Below are positions 43,108-51,533 of a stretch of 64,000 nt of DNA, piece by piece. Source of the DNA: an uncultured Eubacteriales bacterium (lineage in GTDB: Bacteria; Bacillota; Clostridia; Oscillospirales; Oscillospiraceae); assembly GCA_900546615.1 (NCBI GenBank), contig URDJ01000005.1, forward strand, positions 20,456 through 84,455. Direction: 5' to 3'. The first letter of the stretch is position 1; each line of letters begins with the position of its first letter. Both the position numbers and the translations under genes were made by a program. The notes under the pieces were generated by a model. It had not been told where the DNA came from and searched no databases. It saw only the letters and a list, made by a program, of their open reading frames with translations.

Positions 43108-44373
43108 ATGGTCAACAACGGAGTTTGTCCCCCCGACATATATGTGAAGCTGACTTTCGGCAGCAGCATGACAAGAGAATGCATGTCGGTCTACAGGCAA
43201 AAGGCCACTGACTCCGACGAATTCATTTGCGTCCACTATGACGAGACCCCCATCGGACAGCATATGATAGACTTCCTCATCGTCTCGAACGCCTGTCTGC
43301 CCTCCCTGGTATCCAAGATGAAGCATGACCTGAGACTTATTCAGGCGCAGAACTTCGACCATCATCTCGTGCCGGTCTATCTTGAAAACACCTTCGGGCT
43401 GTACAACGATGTCAGGAACCTTCATTCCTGGTGGGCCTCCAGCATGCCTCTCAACCAGCTCTGGAACGACTTCAACAACTACAGGTTCTACAGCCAGCAT
43501 CCCAGCCCATACCTCATCGAGACCTACGACGAGGTGGACAGGCTCATGGACGAGGAGTATTACTGGGGCGCGGTGTGCGACCAGCTGCAGGATTATATAA
43601 AGTGGTTTGAGTTCTACTCGTCCAAGCTTTCCGCGCTCAGCGACGCTCTGGTCTGTTGTCTGGACGCGAGCCAGCCGGAGTGTTTCACTCATCTGAGCAA
43701 CATCCAGCGGGCATTCCTGTTCCGCTCCTTCTTCGACGACCAGTTTCTGAATCGCTCGCCCATAAACCTTCTGTACAACCTGCACGAGACCTACGCCTCC
43801 CCGCTCGGCAAGACGGTGCACCGCAGCAGGATACAGCGGCCGGAGAATTCCAACTTCTTCGCGAGCGGCAGCGGCAATATGGACTTCAAGTCCGTGATAG
43901 AGGGGCATGACCCTTCCATACAGCCTGAGAACCTGGTGAAGCTCATAAGGGACAAAAAGCTCGAATTTACGCGGGAATTGATCTTACAGGAACCTGGCGA
44001 CATCTACGCGGCGTGCAGCCTCAGCATGTATCTGCTCATAGACAACGACCTGCGCATACGCAGGTGCAAGAACTGCGGCAACTATTTCGTGCCCCTCAAC
44101 CGCAGCGACGAGCAGTACTGCTGCCGGGTCCAGCCGAACGGCAAGATGTGCCGCGAGCTGGACTACGAGGTCAAGATAAATGCAGACGAACTGCTCACGA
44201 TCTATCGGACCGCCTACAAGACCCATAACGCACGCAAGCGCCGCAACCTCAGCAACAAGACCAATGCCGAGACGGAATTCAGAGAATGGGTCACCTTTGC
44301 CAAACGCCTGCTGGAACGCGCCAAGGCCGGCGAGCTCTCTGTCCAGGAGTTCCAGGAACTCATCAAAAAGTGA
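43108..44373 (+). CDS. DUF6076-like protein with C-terminal zinc ribbon; probable regulator
   Basis: 421 aa. The N-terminal ~300 residues are mixed helical and not clearly assignable. The C-terminus has a zinc-ribbon-like block CKNCGNYFVPLNRSDEQYCC near residues 315-335 followed by a very basic helix (KTHNARKRRNLSNKTNA), resembling the DUF6076 family of Firmicutes (from memory). A basic zinc-binding C-terminus, RBS-adjacent operator repeats and divergence from the fermentation operon suggest a DNA-binding autoregulator of that operon, but DNA binding has not been shown for the family. Confidence 0.6.
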   Translation: MVNNGVCPPDIYVKLTFGSSMTRECMSVYRQKATDSDEFICVHYDETPIGQHMIDFLIVSNACLPSLVSKMKHDLRLIQAQNFDHHLVPVYLENTFGLYNDVRNLHSWWASSMPLNQLWNDFNNYRFYSQHPSPYLIETYDEVDRLMDEEYYWGAVCDQLQDYIKWFEFYSSKLSALSDALVCCLDASQPECFTHLSNIQRAFLFRSFFDDQFLNRSPINLLYNLHETYASPLGKTVHRSRIQRPENSNFFASGSGNMDFKSVIEGHDPSIQPENLVKLIRDKKLEFTRELILQEPGDIYAACSLSMYLLIDNDLRIRRCKNCGNYFVPLNRSDEQYCCRVQPNGKMCRELDYEVKINADELLTIYRTAYKTHNARKRRNLSNKTNAETEFREWVTFAKRLLERAKAGELSVQEFQELIKK

Positions 44374-44377
44374 AAAA

Positions 44378-44405
44378 GCTGACGCCGCCCGGTGGCGGCG
44401 TCAGC
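44378..44405 (+). terminator. Hairpin after the zinc-ribbon gene
   Basis: A perfect 12-bp stem (GCTGACGCCGCC / GGCGGCGTCAGC) with a CGGT loop directly after the stop codon; T-run weak. Confidence 0.7.
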
Positions 44406-44422
44406 CGGTTCATACTAATTGA

Positions 44423-44451
44423 TTGACAATCATACTTTCTGTTTGTATACT
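44423..44451 (+). promoter_or_regulatory. Consensus promoter of the regulator-racemase-PepD-RidA operon
   Basis: TTGACA (44423-44428), exactly 17 nt, TATACT (44446-44451). Near-perfect housekeeping promoter, 42 bp before the first start codon. Confidence 0.8.
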
Positions 44452-44492
44452 TGAACTGCGGCTGATCGGCCGCGAGACGAAGGAGGACAAAA

Positions 44493-45158
44493 ATGGGGCG
44501 TGAGCTGGAGGATCTGAAGCGGCTGGCCGACAATCTGGGCAAACTGCTTGGCCGCGGCTGTGAGATCGTGATACACGATCTGAGCGGGGACTGTGACAGC
44601 ACCATTGTACACATTGTGAACGGTGAGCTTTCCGGGCGTGAGATCGGGGGCTGCCCCAGCTCGCTGTTTTTCGAGCACGCGCCGGATCTGAGCGGCCACG
44701 AGGAGGAACTCTCCGTCTATTTCAACGAGACTGGCGGCAGATTGATAAAGTCATCCACGACCTTCCTGCGGGACGAGATGGGAAACATCGTGGGTGCGGT
44801 CTGCATCAATCTGGACGTAAGCCGCTCGCAGGTGTTGTTTCGCGATCTCGGGCAGTTTCTCAATGCGCCCGAAAAAGCTCGCGGCGGCCCCAGCGGCGAG
44901 AGGTTTGTCAGGAACGTTCAGGAGCTGATGGACGGCTATTTGGACGAGGTGGAGCGCGAGATCGGCAAGCCCGCTCCGCAGATGAACCGCGCCGAGAAGC
45001 TGCGGGCCCTGGCCTATCTGGACAGCCGCGGCGTGCTGCAGATAAACAAGGCCGGAGTCCGGCTCTGCGAGTTCTTCGGCATCTCCAAATTTACGCTGTA
45101 CCACTATCTGGACGAGATCAGAGGCAGCAGCGACTGTAAGGAGGACAAGACGGTATGA
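44493..45158 (+). CDS. YheO/DauR-type transcriptional regulator (PAS-like + HTH)
   Basis: 221 aa. N-terminal YheO-like sensor domain (GRGCEIVIHDLSGDCDSTIVHIVNG ... GAVCINLDVS) of ~110 residues and a C-terminal HTH of the DauR type (GVLQINKAGVRLCEFFGISKFTLYHYLDEIR). DauR-type proteins regulate D-amino-acid catabolism in Pseudomonas. Here the next gene, overlapping by 4 bp, is an amino-acid racemase, so control of a D-/L-amino-acid or peptide-use operon is likely. Confidence 0.87.
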   Translation: MGRELEDLKRLADNLGKLLGRGCEIVIHDLSGDCDSTIVHIVNGELSGREIGGCPSSLFFEHAPDLSGHEEELSVYFNETGGRLIKSSTTFLRDEMGNIVGAVCINLDVSRSQVLFRDLGQFLNAPEKARGGPSGERFVRNVQELMDGYLDEVEREIGKPAPQMNRAEKLRALAYLDSRGVLQINKAGVRLCEFFGISKFTLYHYLDEIRGSSDCKEDKTV

Positions 45159-45847
45159 AAACTATGGGCATACTCGGAGGTATGGCCTGCGAGTCCACTG
45201 TGACGTATTATCAGGTCATTAACGACTGTGTAAACAAAGCGCTCGGCGACCATCACAGCGCGCGGTGCATCCTGTACAGCGTAGATTTTCAGGACATCGT
45301 AGAGACCCACAGGAGCGGGGACTGGGACCGCGCGGCCGAGGTGCTCAGCGAGGCCGGGCTGTCGCTCAAGCGGGCCGGGGCGGACTTTCTCGTGCTGGCC
45401 ACGAACACGATGCACATCGTAGCCCCGCAGATTCGGGAGGCGACGGGCCTGCCGCTGCTCCACATCGCGGATGTCACAGCCGACAGGCTTCTTGCTGACG
45501 GCGTGCGCACGGTGGGACTGCTTGGAACGAAGTTCACCATGGAAAAGGACTTCTACAAGGACATCCTCATAAAGCGAGGGATAACACCGCTGATACCCGA
45601 GCAGGAAGCCAGGGACGAGATACACCGCATAATCGACACTGAGCTGGCATTTGGAGAGCTGAAGGACAGCTCACGGGAATACTATATGCGCGAGATACAG
45701 AAGCTGAAGGAGTGCGGAGCGCAGGGCGTTATCCTCGGCTGCACCGAGATAGGCCTGCTCATACAGCAGGAGCACAGCGTGCTGCCGGTCTATGACACGG
45801 CGCTGATACACGCTGAGGAGAGCGCGAAATACGCGCTCAGAGACTGA
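45155..45847 (+). CDS. Aspartate/glutamate racemase family protein (YgeA-like)
   Basis: 230 aa. GILGGMACEST N-terminus, SVDFQDI, ATNTMH (82-87), GCTEIG near 195 and SVLPVYDTALIHAE, matching YgeA along its length. The family uses two cysteines as acid/base. The second (GCTE) is present, but the first, expected just before TNTMH, is Ala82. The enzyme may therefore be one-directional, act on another substrate or be impaired. Flanked by a YheO regulator and dipeptidase, it fits amino-acid salvage. Confidence 0.87.
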   Translation: MKTMGILGGMACESTVTYYQVINDCVNKALGDHHSARCILYSVDFQDIVETHRSGDWDRAAEVLSEAGLSLKRAGADFLVLATNTMHIVAPQIREATGLPLLHIADVTADRLLADGVRTVGLLGTKFTMEKDFYKDILIKRGITPLIPEQEARDEIHRIIDTELAFGELKDSSREYYMREIQKLKECGAQGVILGCTEIGLLIQQEHSVLPVYDTALIHAEESAKYALRD

Positions 45848-45862
45848 AGGAGGGCATCTGTT

Positions 45863-47332
45863 ATGGGAAGAGCGTTGGCAGGCATAGAGCCTCAGGAGGT
45901 ATTCTACTGGTTCGAGGAGATAAGCCGTATCCCCAGGGGCAGCTTCAACGAGAAGGCCATAAGCGACTATCTGATGGCTTTCGCCCGCGAGCGCGGCTTT
46001 GAGGTCAAGCAGGACGACAGCTGGAACCTCGCCATAGAGGTGCCGGCCACTCCCGGCTATGAGAACAGGCCCAAGATACTCCTGCAGGCGCACATGGACA
46101 TGGTATGCAAGAAGGACGAGGGCTTCGACTTCGACTTCACGAAGGACCCGCTCCAGCTCTACGTGGACGGTGACTGGGTGCGCGCGAGGCACACGACCCT
46201 CGGCGCGGACAACGGCTCCGCCGTGGCCATGATAATGGCCGTCATGGACTCGAAGACGATAAAACATCCGCCTCTGCAGGTGCTTTTCACCTCGTCCGAG
46301 GAGGTCGCCTGCACCGGCGCGGAGCAGATGGACTACCGCTGGCCGGACGGGCAGTACATGATAAACCTCGACGTATTCCGCGACGACGCCTTTCTGGTCT
46401 CCTGCGCGGGCATCAGCATAAACCGTATAGACCTTGCCGTCGAGCGCGTTCCGGCGGCAGGCAAGACCGCTTTCAGTGTCTCGCTGAGCGGCATGAAGGG
46501 CGGGCACAGCGGCGAGATGATATACGAGGGCCGCGCGAACGCCGTGGCCGTCCTTGGCGAGCTGCTCTTTGAGCTGCGCAAGGCCGTGCCCTTTGAGCTG
46601 CTCTCCGCCCGGGGCGAGGGGCTGTTCAACGTCATCAGCACCGTCTCCGGGGCCGAGCTCTGCTGCGAGGCGCGGGACGCCGCGGCGCTGTCCGCAGCGC
46701 TTGAGGCTGCGGCGGCGAAGATAAAGGCGACTTATCTGCGCACCGACCCGGACATGCAGATAACAGCCTGCGAGCGTCCTCTCGGCGGGGGCGAGACCGC
46801 GCTGAGCCAGAAGTCGAGGGACAGGCTCATCGACCTGCTGTACACGGTGCCCGTGGGCATGTACACGGTCTACGACGCGCCCTGCACTCTGGCCGAAAGC
46901 TCGGCCAATCTGGGTGCGCTCACGGAGGAGGACGGGGCCTTCCATATGGTCATGAGCATCAGGAGCAACCTCGAATACCGCCACGACCAGCTGCTGCAAA
47001 AGTACAGGACCATCTGCGGATACCTCGGCGCAGAGCTGGTCACCGACCGGCGCATAGGCTCCTGGGAGTACGACCCGAATTCCCCGCTGCGCGAGGCCGC
47101 CTGCCGCATCTATGAAAAGCAGAACGGCACGGCGCCCAAGACCATCGCCATACACGCCGGGGTCGAGGTTGCGACCTTCCTCGCCAAGTTCAGGCAGCAG
47201 GGACGCAGGGTGGATACCATCGCCTTCGGCTGCAACACCCCGAACGCCCATTCCACGGAGGAGGCCATGCAGATATCCTCCACCGGCAAAGCATACCGTC
47301 TGCTGGCAGAGATACTGGAGACGGTCGAATAA
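45863..47332 (+). CDS. pepD: Aminoacyl-histidine dipeptidase (PepD)
   Basis: 489 aa, full-length M20 PepD. Metal ligands in LLQAHMDMV, TLGADNGSAVAM, SSEEVACTGAEQM, and GGHSGEMI of the lid domain; ASEL-like C-terminus FGCNTPNAHSTEEAM supplies the last histidine. Hydrolyses dipeptides such as Xaa-His in the cytosol. Sixteen bp after the racemase stop, with GAAGGAGGG RBS. Paralogue of the fragment at 1-581. Confidence 0.92.
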   Translation: MGRALAGIEPQEVFYWFEEISRIPRGSFNEKAISDYLMAFARERGFEVKQDDSWNLAIEVPATPGYENRPKILLQAHMDMVCKKDEGFDFDFTKDPLQLYVDGDWVRARHTTLGADNGSAVAMIMAVMDSKTIKHPPLQVLFTSSEEVACTGAEQMDYRWPDGQYMINLDVFRDDAFLVSCAGISINRIDLAVERVPAAGKTAFSVSLSGMKGGHSGEMIYEGRANAVAVLGELLFELRKAVPFELLSARGEGLFNVISTVSGAELCCEARDAAALSAALEAAAAKIKATYLRTDPDMQITACERPLGGGETALSQKSRDRLIDLLYTVPVGMYTVYDAPCTLAESSANLGALTEEDGAFHMVMSIRSNLEYRHDQLLQKYRTICGYLGAELVTDRRIGSWEYDPNSPLREAACRIYEKQNGTAPKTIAIHAGVEVATFLAKFRQQGRRVDTIAFGCNTPNAHSTEEAMQISSTGKAYRLLAEILETVE

Positions 47333-47365
47333 GCCCACCAGGAGTTGAACAGGAGGACATTCAAA

Positions 47366-47830
47366 ATGGCTCAGACAGAAAAAAGGCTCGAGGAGCTTGG
47401 CATCGTGCTGCCGCCCGCGCCCTCACCCATGGCAAATTACGTGAGCGTGCAGAGGGCCGGGAACATACTGTATTTCTCCGGCTGCGGCCCCATGGACGGC
47501 AAGACGCCGCTGTATCAGGGCAGGGTCGGCGCCGAGCTCACGGCGGAGCAGGGCTACGAGGCCGCGAGGCTCTCAGCGATAAACCTCATAAGCCAGCTCA
47601 AACACGCCGTGGGCGACCTCGACAGGGTCAGGAAGTTCGTGAAGGTGCTGGCCTTCGTGGCCTCCGCACCGGATTTTACCGAGCAGCCCTCGGTCATGAA
47701 CGGTGCCTCCGACCTGTTCGTGGAGGTATTCGGAGACAGAGGCAGGCACGCCAGAAGCGCCGTCGGCACCTCCGTGCTGCCATTCAACATCCCCGTCGAG
47801 ATCGAGATGATAGTCGAGGTCGAGGACTGA
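47366..47830 (+). CDS. RidA/YjgF family protein
   Basis: 154 aa. The start at 47366 has AGGAGG 9 nt upstream. Belongs to the longer YjgF-like branch (LEELGIVLPPAPSPMANYV N-terminus, YFSGCGP). The canonical RidA arginine that binds the carboxylate is expected near RKFVKVLAFVAS. RidA proteins hydrolyse reactive enamines/imines made by PLP enzymes; closeness to amino-acid enzymes fits. Confidence 0.87.
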   Translation: MAQTEKRLEELGIVLPPAPSPMANYVSVQRAGNILYFSGCGPMDGKTPLYQGRVGAELTAEQGYEAARLSAINLISQLKHAVGDLDRVRKFVKVLAFVASAPDFTEQPSVMNGASDLFVEVFGDRGRHARSAVGTSVLPFNIPVEIEMIVEVED

Positions 47831-47849
47831 GCGTCATATACGGGCAGCA

Positions 47850-47886
47850 AAAAACGGAGCCGTTTTTTTGACGGCTCCGTTTTTTT
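47850..47886. terminator. Bidirectional terminator between ridA and livF
   Basis: Stem AAAAAACGGAGCCGT / ACGGCTCCGTTTTTT with T-rich loop, U-runs in both directions; serves two convergent operons. Confidence 0.92.
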
Positions 47887-47891
47887 GCTGT

Positions 47892-48602
47892 TCAGCCTCC
47901 GAGGTAGGCTTTTTTGACCCGGTCGCTCTCAGCCAGCTCCCTGCCGGTACCGCTGAGATTGATGCAGCCCGTCTCCATGACGTAGGCGCGGTCCGCGACC
48001 GAGAGCGCCATCTGCGCGTTCTGCTCCACTAATAATATAGTAGTACCCGCCCGGTGCAGCTGCTGGATGATCTCGAAGATCTGCTCCACCAGTATAGGCG
48101 CAAGGCCCATCGACGGCTCGTCCAGCATCAGAAGCCTGGGTCGGCTCATGAGCGCCCTGCCTATTGCCAGCATTTGCTGTTCTCCGCCCGAGAGCGTGCC
48201 TGCTATCTGCTTCCGGCGCTCCTTCAGCCTCGGGAACTGCTCAAAGACGCGCTCCAAATCCTCCTCCGCCGCGCCGCCGCGCTGCGTGAACGCGCCCATC
48301 TCCAGATTTTCCTGCACGCTCATCTGCAGAAAGATGCGCCGCCCCTCGGGCACGTGCGCCAGGCCCTTTTCCACTATCCGGTGCGGGGGCAGCTTCGAGA
48401 TGCTCTCCCCGCAGAACTCAATGCCGCCGGTCCTCGAGCGGATAAGCCCCGAGATCGTCTGCAGCGTCGTCGATTTACCGGCCCCGTTCGCGCCGATGAG
48501 CGTCACGATCTCTCCCTCGTCCACGTGGAAGGATATGCCCTTTATCGCGTGTATCGCGCCGTAATAGACGTTAATATTCTCGACCTTCAGTATCTGCTCC
48601 AT
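47892..48602 (-). CDS. livF: Branched-chain amino-acid ABC transporter ATPase LivF
   Basis: 236 aa. Walker A GANGAGKST, signature LSGGEQQM, Walker B LLMLDEPSMGLAP, the last a LivF hallmark. Fifth and last gene of livKHMGF. Energises uptake of Leu/Ile/Val or related hydrophobic amino acids. Confidence 0.94.
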   Translation of the reverse strand: MEQILKVENINVYYGAIHAIKGISFHVDEGEIVTLIGANGAGKSTTLQTISGLIRSRTGGIEFCGESISKLPPHRIVEKGLAHVPEGRRIFLQMSVQENLEMGAFTQRGGAAEEDLERVFEQFPRLKERRKQIAGTLSGGEQQMLAIGRALMSRPRLLMLDEPSMGLAPILVEQIFEIIQQLHRAGTTILLVEQNAQMALSVADRAYVMETGCINLSGTGRELAESDRVKKAYLGG

Positions 48603-48605
48603 ATC

Positions 48606-49460
48606 TCAGGCCTCCTTCTTGCGGCCGAGATAGGCCTCAATGACCACGGGGTTCGACTGTATGTCCTCCGGCGTGCCCTTGGCTATGACCTTGCCGAAAT
48701 TCAAAACGCATATGCCTTCGCAGATGCCCATGACCAGATTCATGTCGTGCTCGATCAGCAGGATGGCGATCTGGAAGGTATCGCGTATCTTCATGATGTT
48801 CTCCATAAGCTCTGCCGTCTCGGAGGGGTTCATGCCCGCAGCCGGCTCGTCCAGCAGCAGCAGGCTCGGGTTCGTTCCCAGCGCCCTCACTATCTCCAGC
48901 CTGCGCTGTGCGCCGTAGGGCAGCGAGCCGGCCTTCTTGTCCGCCATGTCCTGCATGTCGAAGATGCTCAACAGCTCCAGCGCACGCTCGTGCGCGATGC
49001 GCTCCTGCTTCCAGTAGGACGGCAGACGGAGCATGCCGCCCAGCATGCCGTATTTTATCTGGTTGTGCAGGCCCAGTTTCACGTTGTCCTCCACGGAGAG
49101 GTTCGAGAACAGCCGGATGTTCTGGAAGGTGCGCGCAACGCCCAGCTTGTTCACCTGCACCGTGTTCATGCCGCTCGTGTCCCGGCCGTCCACCATTATC
49201 GTGCCCCTCGTAGGCTGGTAGACCTTTGTCAGCAGGTTGAACACCGTGGTCTTGCCCGCGCCGTTCGGCCCGATGAGACCAGCTATCTCCGTGCGGCCTA
49301 TGACCAGATTGAAATCGTCCACGGCTTTCAGGCCGCCGAAATCTATGCCGAGATGCCTCGCCTCGAGCACCGGAAGCTTGTCGAGATCGCGCTCGGGAAT
49401 ATATGCGTCGCTGGGCAGCGAGACCAGCGGGCTTTCGTTCTTAGATTTGACCTTCGCCAC
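48606..49460 (-). CDS. livG: Branched-chain amino-acid ABC transporter ATPase LivG
   Basis: 284 aa. Walker A GPNGAGKTT, signature LPYGAQRR (LivG-type), Walker B LLLLDEPAAGMNP, and the LivG insertion TFQNIRLFSNLSVEDNVK. A ~25-residue N-terminal extension precedes the ABC domain. Start overlaps the end of livM by 20 bp. Confidence 0.94.
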   Translation of the reverse strand: MAKVKSKNESPLVSLPSDAYIPERDLDKLPVLEARHLGIDFGGLKAVDDFNLVIGRTEIAGLIGPNGAGKTTVFNLLTKVYQPTRGTIMVDGRDTSGMNTVQVNKLGVARTFQNIRLFSNLSVEDNVKLGLHNQIKYGMLGGMLRLPSYWKQERIAHERALELLSIFDMQDMADKKAGSLPYGAQRRLEIVRALGTNPSLLLLDEPAAGMNPSETAELMENIMKIRDTFQIAILLIEHDMNLVMGICEGICVLNFGKVIAKGTPEDIQSNPVVIEAYLGRKKEA

Positions 49461-50550
49461 CTTCCGCCCCTCCTTTCTTCAGCCCGAAGCTCAGACCGCG
49501 CAGGGGACCGAGCGCCTTGTAAAACAGCCCCTTGAGTCTGGAGTTGTTCGTCGCCAGCATGACCAGTATGAGCACGATGGCGTAGACCAGCATCCTGTAG
49601 TCCTCGAAGCCCCTGAGCGCCTCGGGCAGTATGGTCAGCACCGTCGCGGCCACGATGGAGCCCCAGATGTTCCCCAGCCCGCCGAGCACGACGAACACGA
49701 GGATGAGTATTGAGGTATTGAAGTTGAACTTGGCTGCCGTGAGATTAGAAAAGTTAAGGCCGTAGAGCGCGCCCGCCGCGCCGGCCAGCGCCGCCGAGGT
49801 CACAAAGGCCATGAGCTTGTACTTCGTGATATTGATGCCCACCGACTCCGCCGCTATGCGGTTGTCCCGCAGAGCCATGATAGCCCTGCCGGAACGGCTC
49901 CGCACGAGGTTCAGCACGACGACGAGCGTTATAATTATAAGTATGAAGCCCGCCGTGAAGCTTGCGAGCAGCTCGGTGCCCGTGGCGCCCTGCGCGCCCT
50001 TTATAATGGCCTTGCCGGTCTCGGATAGCCCAAGGTCGGCTATGCTCTTCGTGCCCGTGGCATTGAAGATGATGTGCAGGCCCCTCTCGTCATAGCCGAC
50101 GATGAGGCAGTTGATAAGCTCCTTTATGATCTCGCCGAATGCCAGCGTGACGATGGCCAGATAGTCGCCGCGCAGGCGGAGCACAGGCACGCCCACGATA
50201 AAGCCCGCGGCGGCGGCAAAAACTGCCCCGACGACCAGCGCTATGGCGAGCCTCAGCTCGCCCGAGGGTATGACCGTCTGCAGGCTCATCGCCGCAACGA
50301 CGCCCGAAAAAGCGCCCACGCTCATGAAACCCGCGTGCCCGAGGCTCAACTCGCCCAGTATGCCGACCGTGAGGTTCAGCGACACTGCCATGACAATGTA
50401 GCAGCAGATCGGTACAAGCTGCCCCGTGAAGGAACGGGTGAGCAACCCCTGTCCCATGAGGCTGTTCACTATGAGGAAGGCCGCTATGACGCCCAGATAG
50501 GTGGCGTAATCCGTGATTCTGGCCCTTCCAAGCCGTATTTTTTTACTCAT
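49441..50550 (-). CDS. livM: Branched-chain amino-acid ABC transporter permease LivM
   Basis: 369 aa, about nine to ten helices, with LivM signatures LRGDYLAIVTLAFGEI and GLGNIWGS. Channel partner of LivH. The C-terminal tail is Gly/Glu-rich. Confidence 0.93.
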   Translation of the reverse strand: MSKKIRLGRARITDYATYLGVIAAFLIVNSLMGQGLLTRSFTGQLVPICCYIVMAVSLNLTVGILGELSLGHAGFMSVGAFSGVVAAMSLQTVIPSGELRLAIALVVGAVFAAAAGFIVGVPVLRLRGDYLAIVTLAFGEIIKELINCLIVGYDERGLHIIFNATGTKSIADLGLSETGKAIIKGAQGATGTELLASFTAGFILIIITLVVVLNLVRSRSGRAIMALRDNRIAAESVGINITKYKLMAFVTSAALAGAAGALYGLNFSNLTAAKFNFNTSILILVFVVLGGLGNIWGSIVAATVLTILPEALRGFEDYRMLVYAIVLILVMLATNNSRLKGLFYKALGPLRGLSFGLKKGGAEGGEGQI

Positions 50551-50559
50551 CCCGCCACC

Positions 50560-51432
50560 TCAAACTTTCTCCGGCACGTATTTTCCGAGCAGGCCGGCCG
50601 GACGCACCAGCAGCGTGATGATAAGTACCGCAAACACGATGGAATTGGCCAGCTGCGTAGAGATATAGGCCTTGGAGAGCGACTCTATGATGCCCAGCAG
50701 CATTCCGCCGAGGAAGGCCCCGGGTATCGAGCCTATGCCGCCGAACACCGCCGCGGTGAAGGCCTTGATGCCCGGCATGGAGCCGGTCGTGGGCATCAGC
50801 GAGGTGTTGAAGGAGCACAGGAGCACTCCGGCTATCGCCGCGAGCGCCGAGCCGATCGCAAATGTCAGGCTTATCGTGCGGTTTACATTTATTCCCATGA
50901 GCTGCGCCGCGCCCTTGTCCTCGGAGCAGGCGCGCATGGCCTTGCCCATCTTGCTCTTGCTCGTGAACAGAGTCAGTCCCACCATGATGACAACGCACAT
51001 GGCTATGGTCAGCAGCGATATTCCGCTGATCGTCAGACCGCCGAGCGAGAGCGCGCCGCCAACGACGGGCGTATACGACTTCGGGCTCGCGCCCCAGAGC
51101 AGCTGCGCCGCGTTCTGCAAAAAATAGCTCACACCTATGGCCGTGATGAGCACTGCCAGCGAGGGCGCCGCCCGCAGCGGCTTATAGGCCAGGCCCTCTA
51201 TTATCACTCCAAGCACCGTGCAGGCCGCCATCGCGAGCAGCACGCCCACCCACCAGGGCAGGCCCAGCGAGCTCATCGCCAGGAGCGATACATAACCGCC
51301 CACCATTATTACATCACCGTGGGCAAAGTTCAGCATCTTCGCTATGCCGTAGACCATGGTGTAGCCCAGGGCTATGATGGCGTACACGCTGCCAAGACTT
51401 ATTCCGCTTATAAGATATGAAATGAATTCCAA
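50560..51432 (-). CDS. livH: Branched-chain amino-acid ABC transporter permease LivH
   Basis: 290 aa. LivH hallmarks: GSVYAIIALGYTMVYGIAKMLNF AHGD region at the start (read across residues ~14-40), RACSEDKGAAQLMGINVNR loop, and GGIGSIPGA. Forms the channel with LivM. Confidence 0.94.
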   Translation of the reverse strand: MEFISYLISGISLGSVYAIIALGYTMVYGIAKMLNFAHGDVIMVGGYVSLLAMSSLGLPWWVGVLLAMAACTVLGVIIEGLAYKPLRAAPSLAVLITAIGVSYFLQNAAQLLWGASPKSYTPVVGGALSLGGLTISGISLLTIAMCVVIMVGLTLFTSKSKMGKAMRACSEDKGAAQLMGINVNRTISLTFAIGSALAAIAGVLLCSFNTSLMPTTGSMPGIKAFTAAVFGGIGSIPGAFLGGMLLGIIESLSKAYISTQLANSIVFAVLIITLLVRPAGLLGKYVPEKV

Positions 51433-51480
51433 AAGTCTACCACCCCTTCACTTGCGCTCCTGCTTCCTCTCAGCGCGTAT

Positions 51481-51505
51481 TGGCTGCCGGATGGACCGGC
51501 AGCCA
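51481..51505. terminator. Hairpin between livK and livH
   Basis: A perfect 10-bp stem (TGGCTGCCGG / CCGGCAGCCA) with a 5-nt loop, without a U-run on the transcribed strand; probably partial termination or mRNA stabilisation raising LivK over the membrane subunits. Confidence 0.6.
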
Positions 51506-51533
51506 CGCACTTTTTTGTGATCTGGGGGGAATA

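Noticed and set aside
45671..47338. Minus-strand open frame of ~555 codons opposite racemase and pepD
   Set aside because: Shadow of pepD; no RBS, no motifs, composition typical of an antisense frame.
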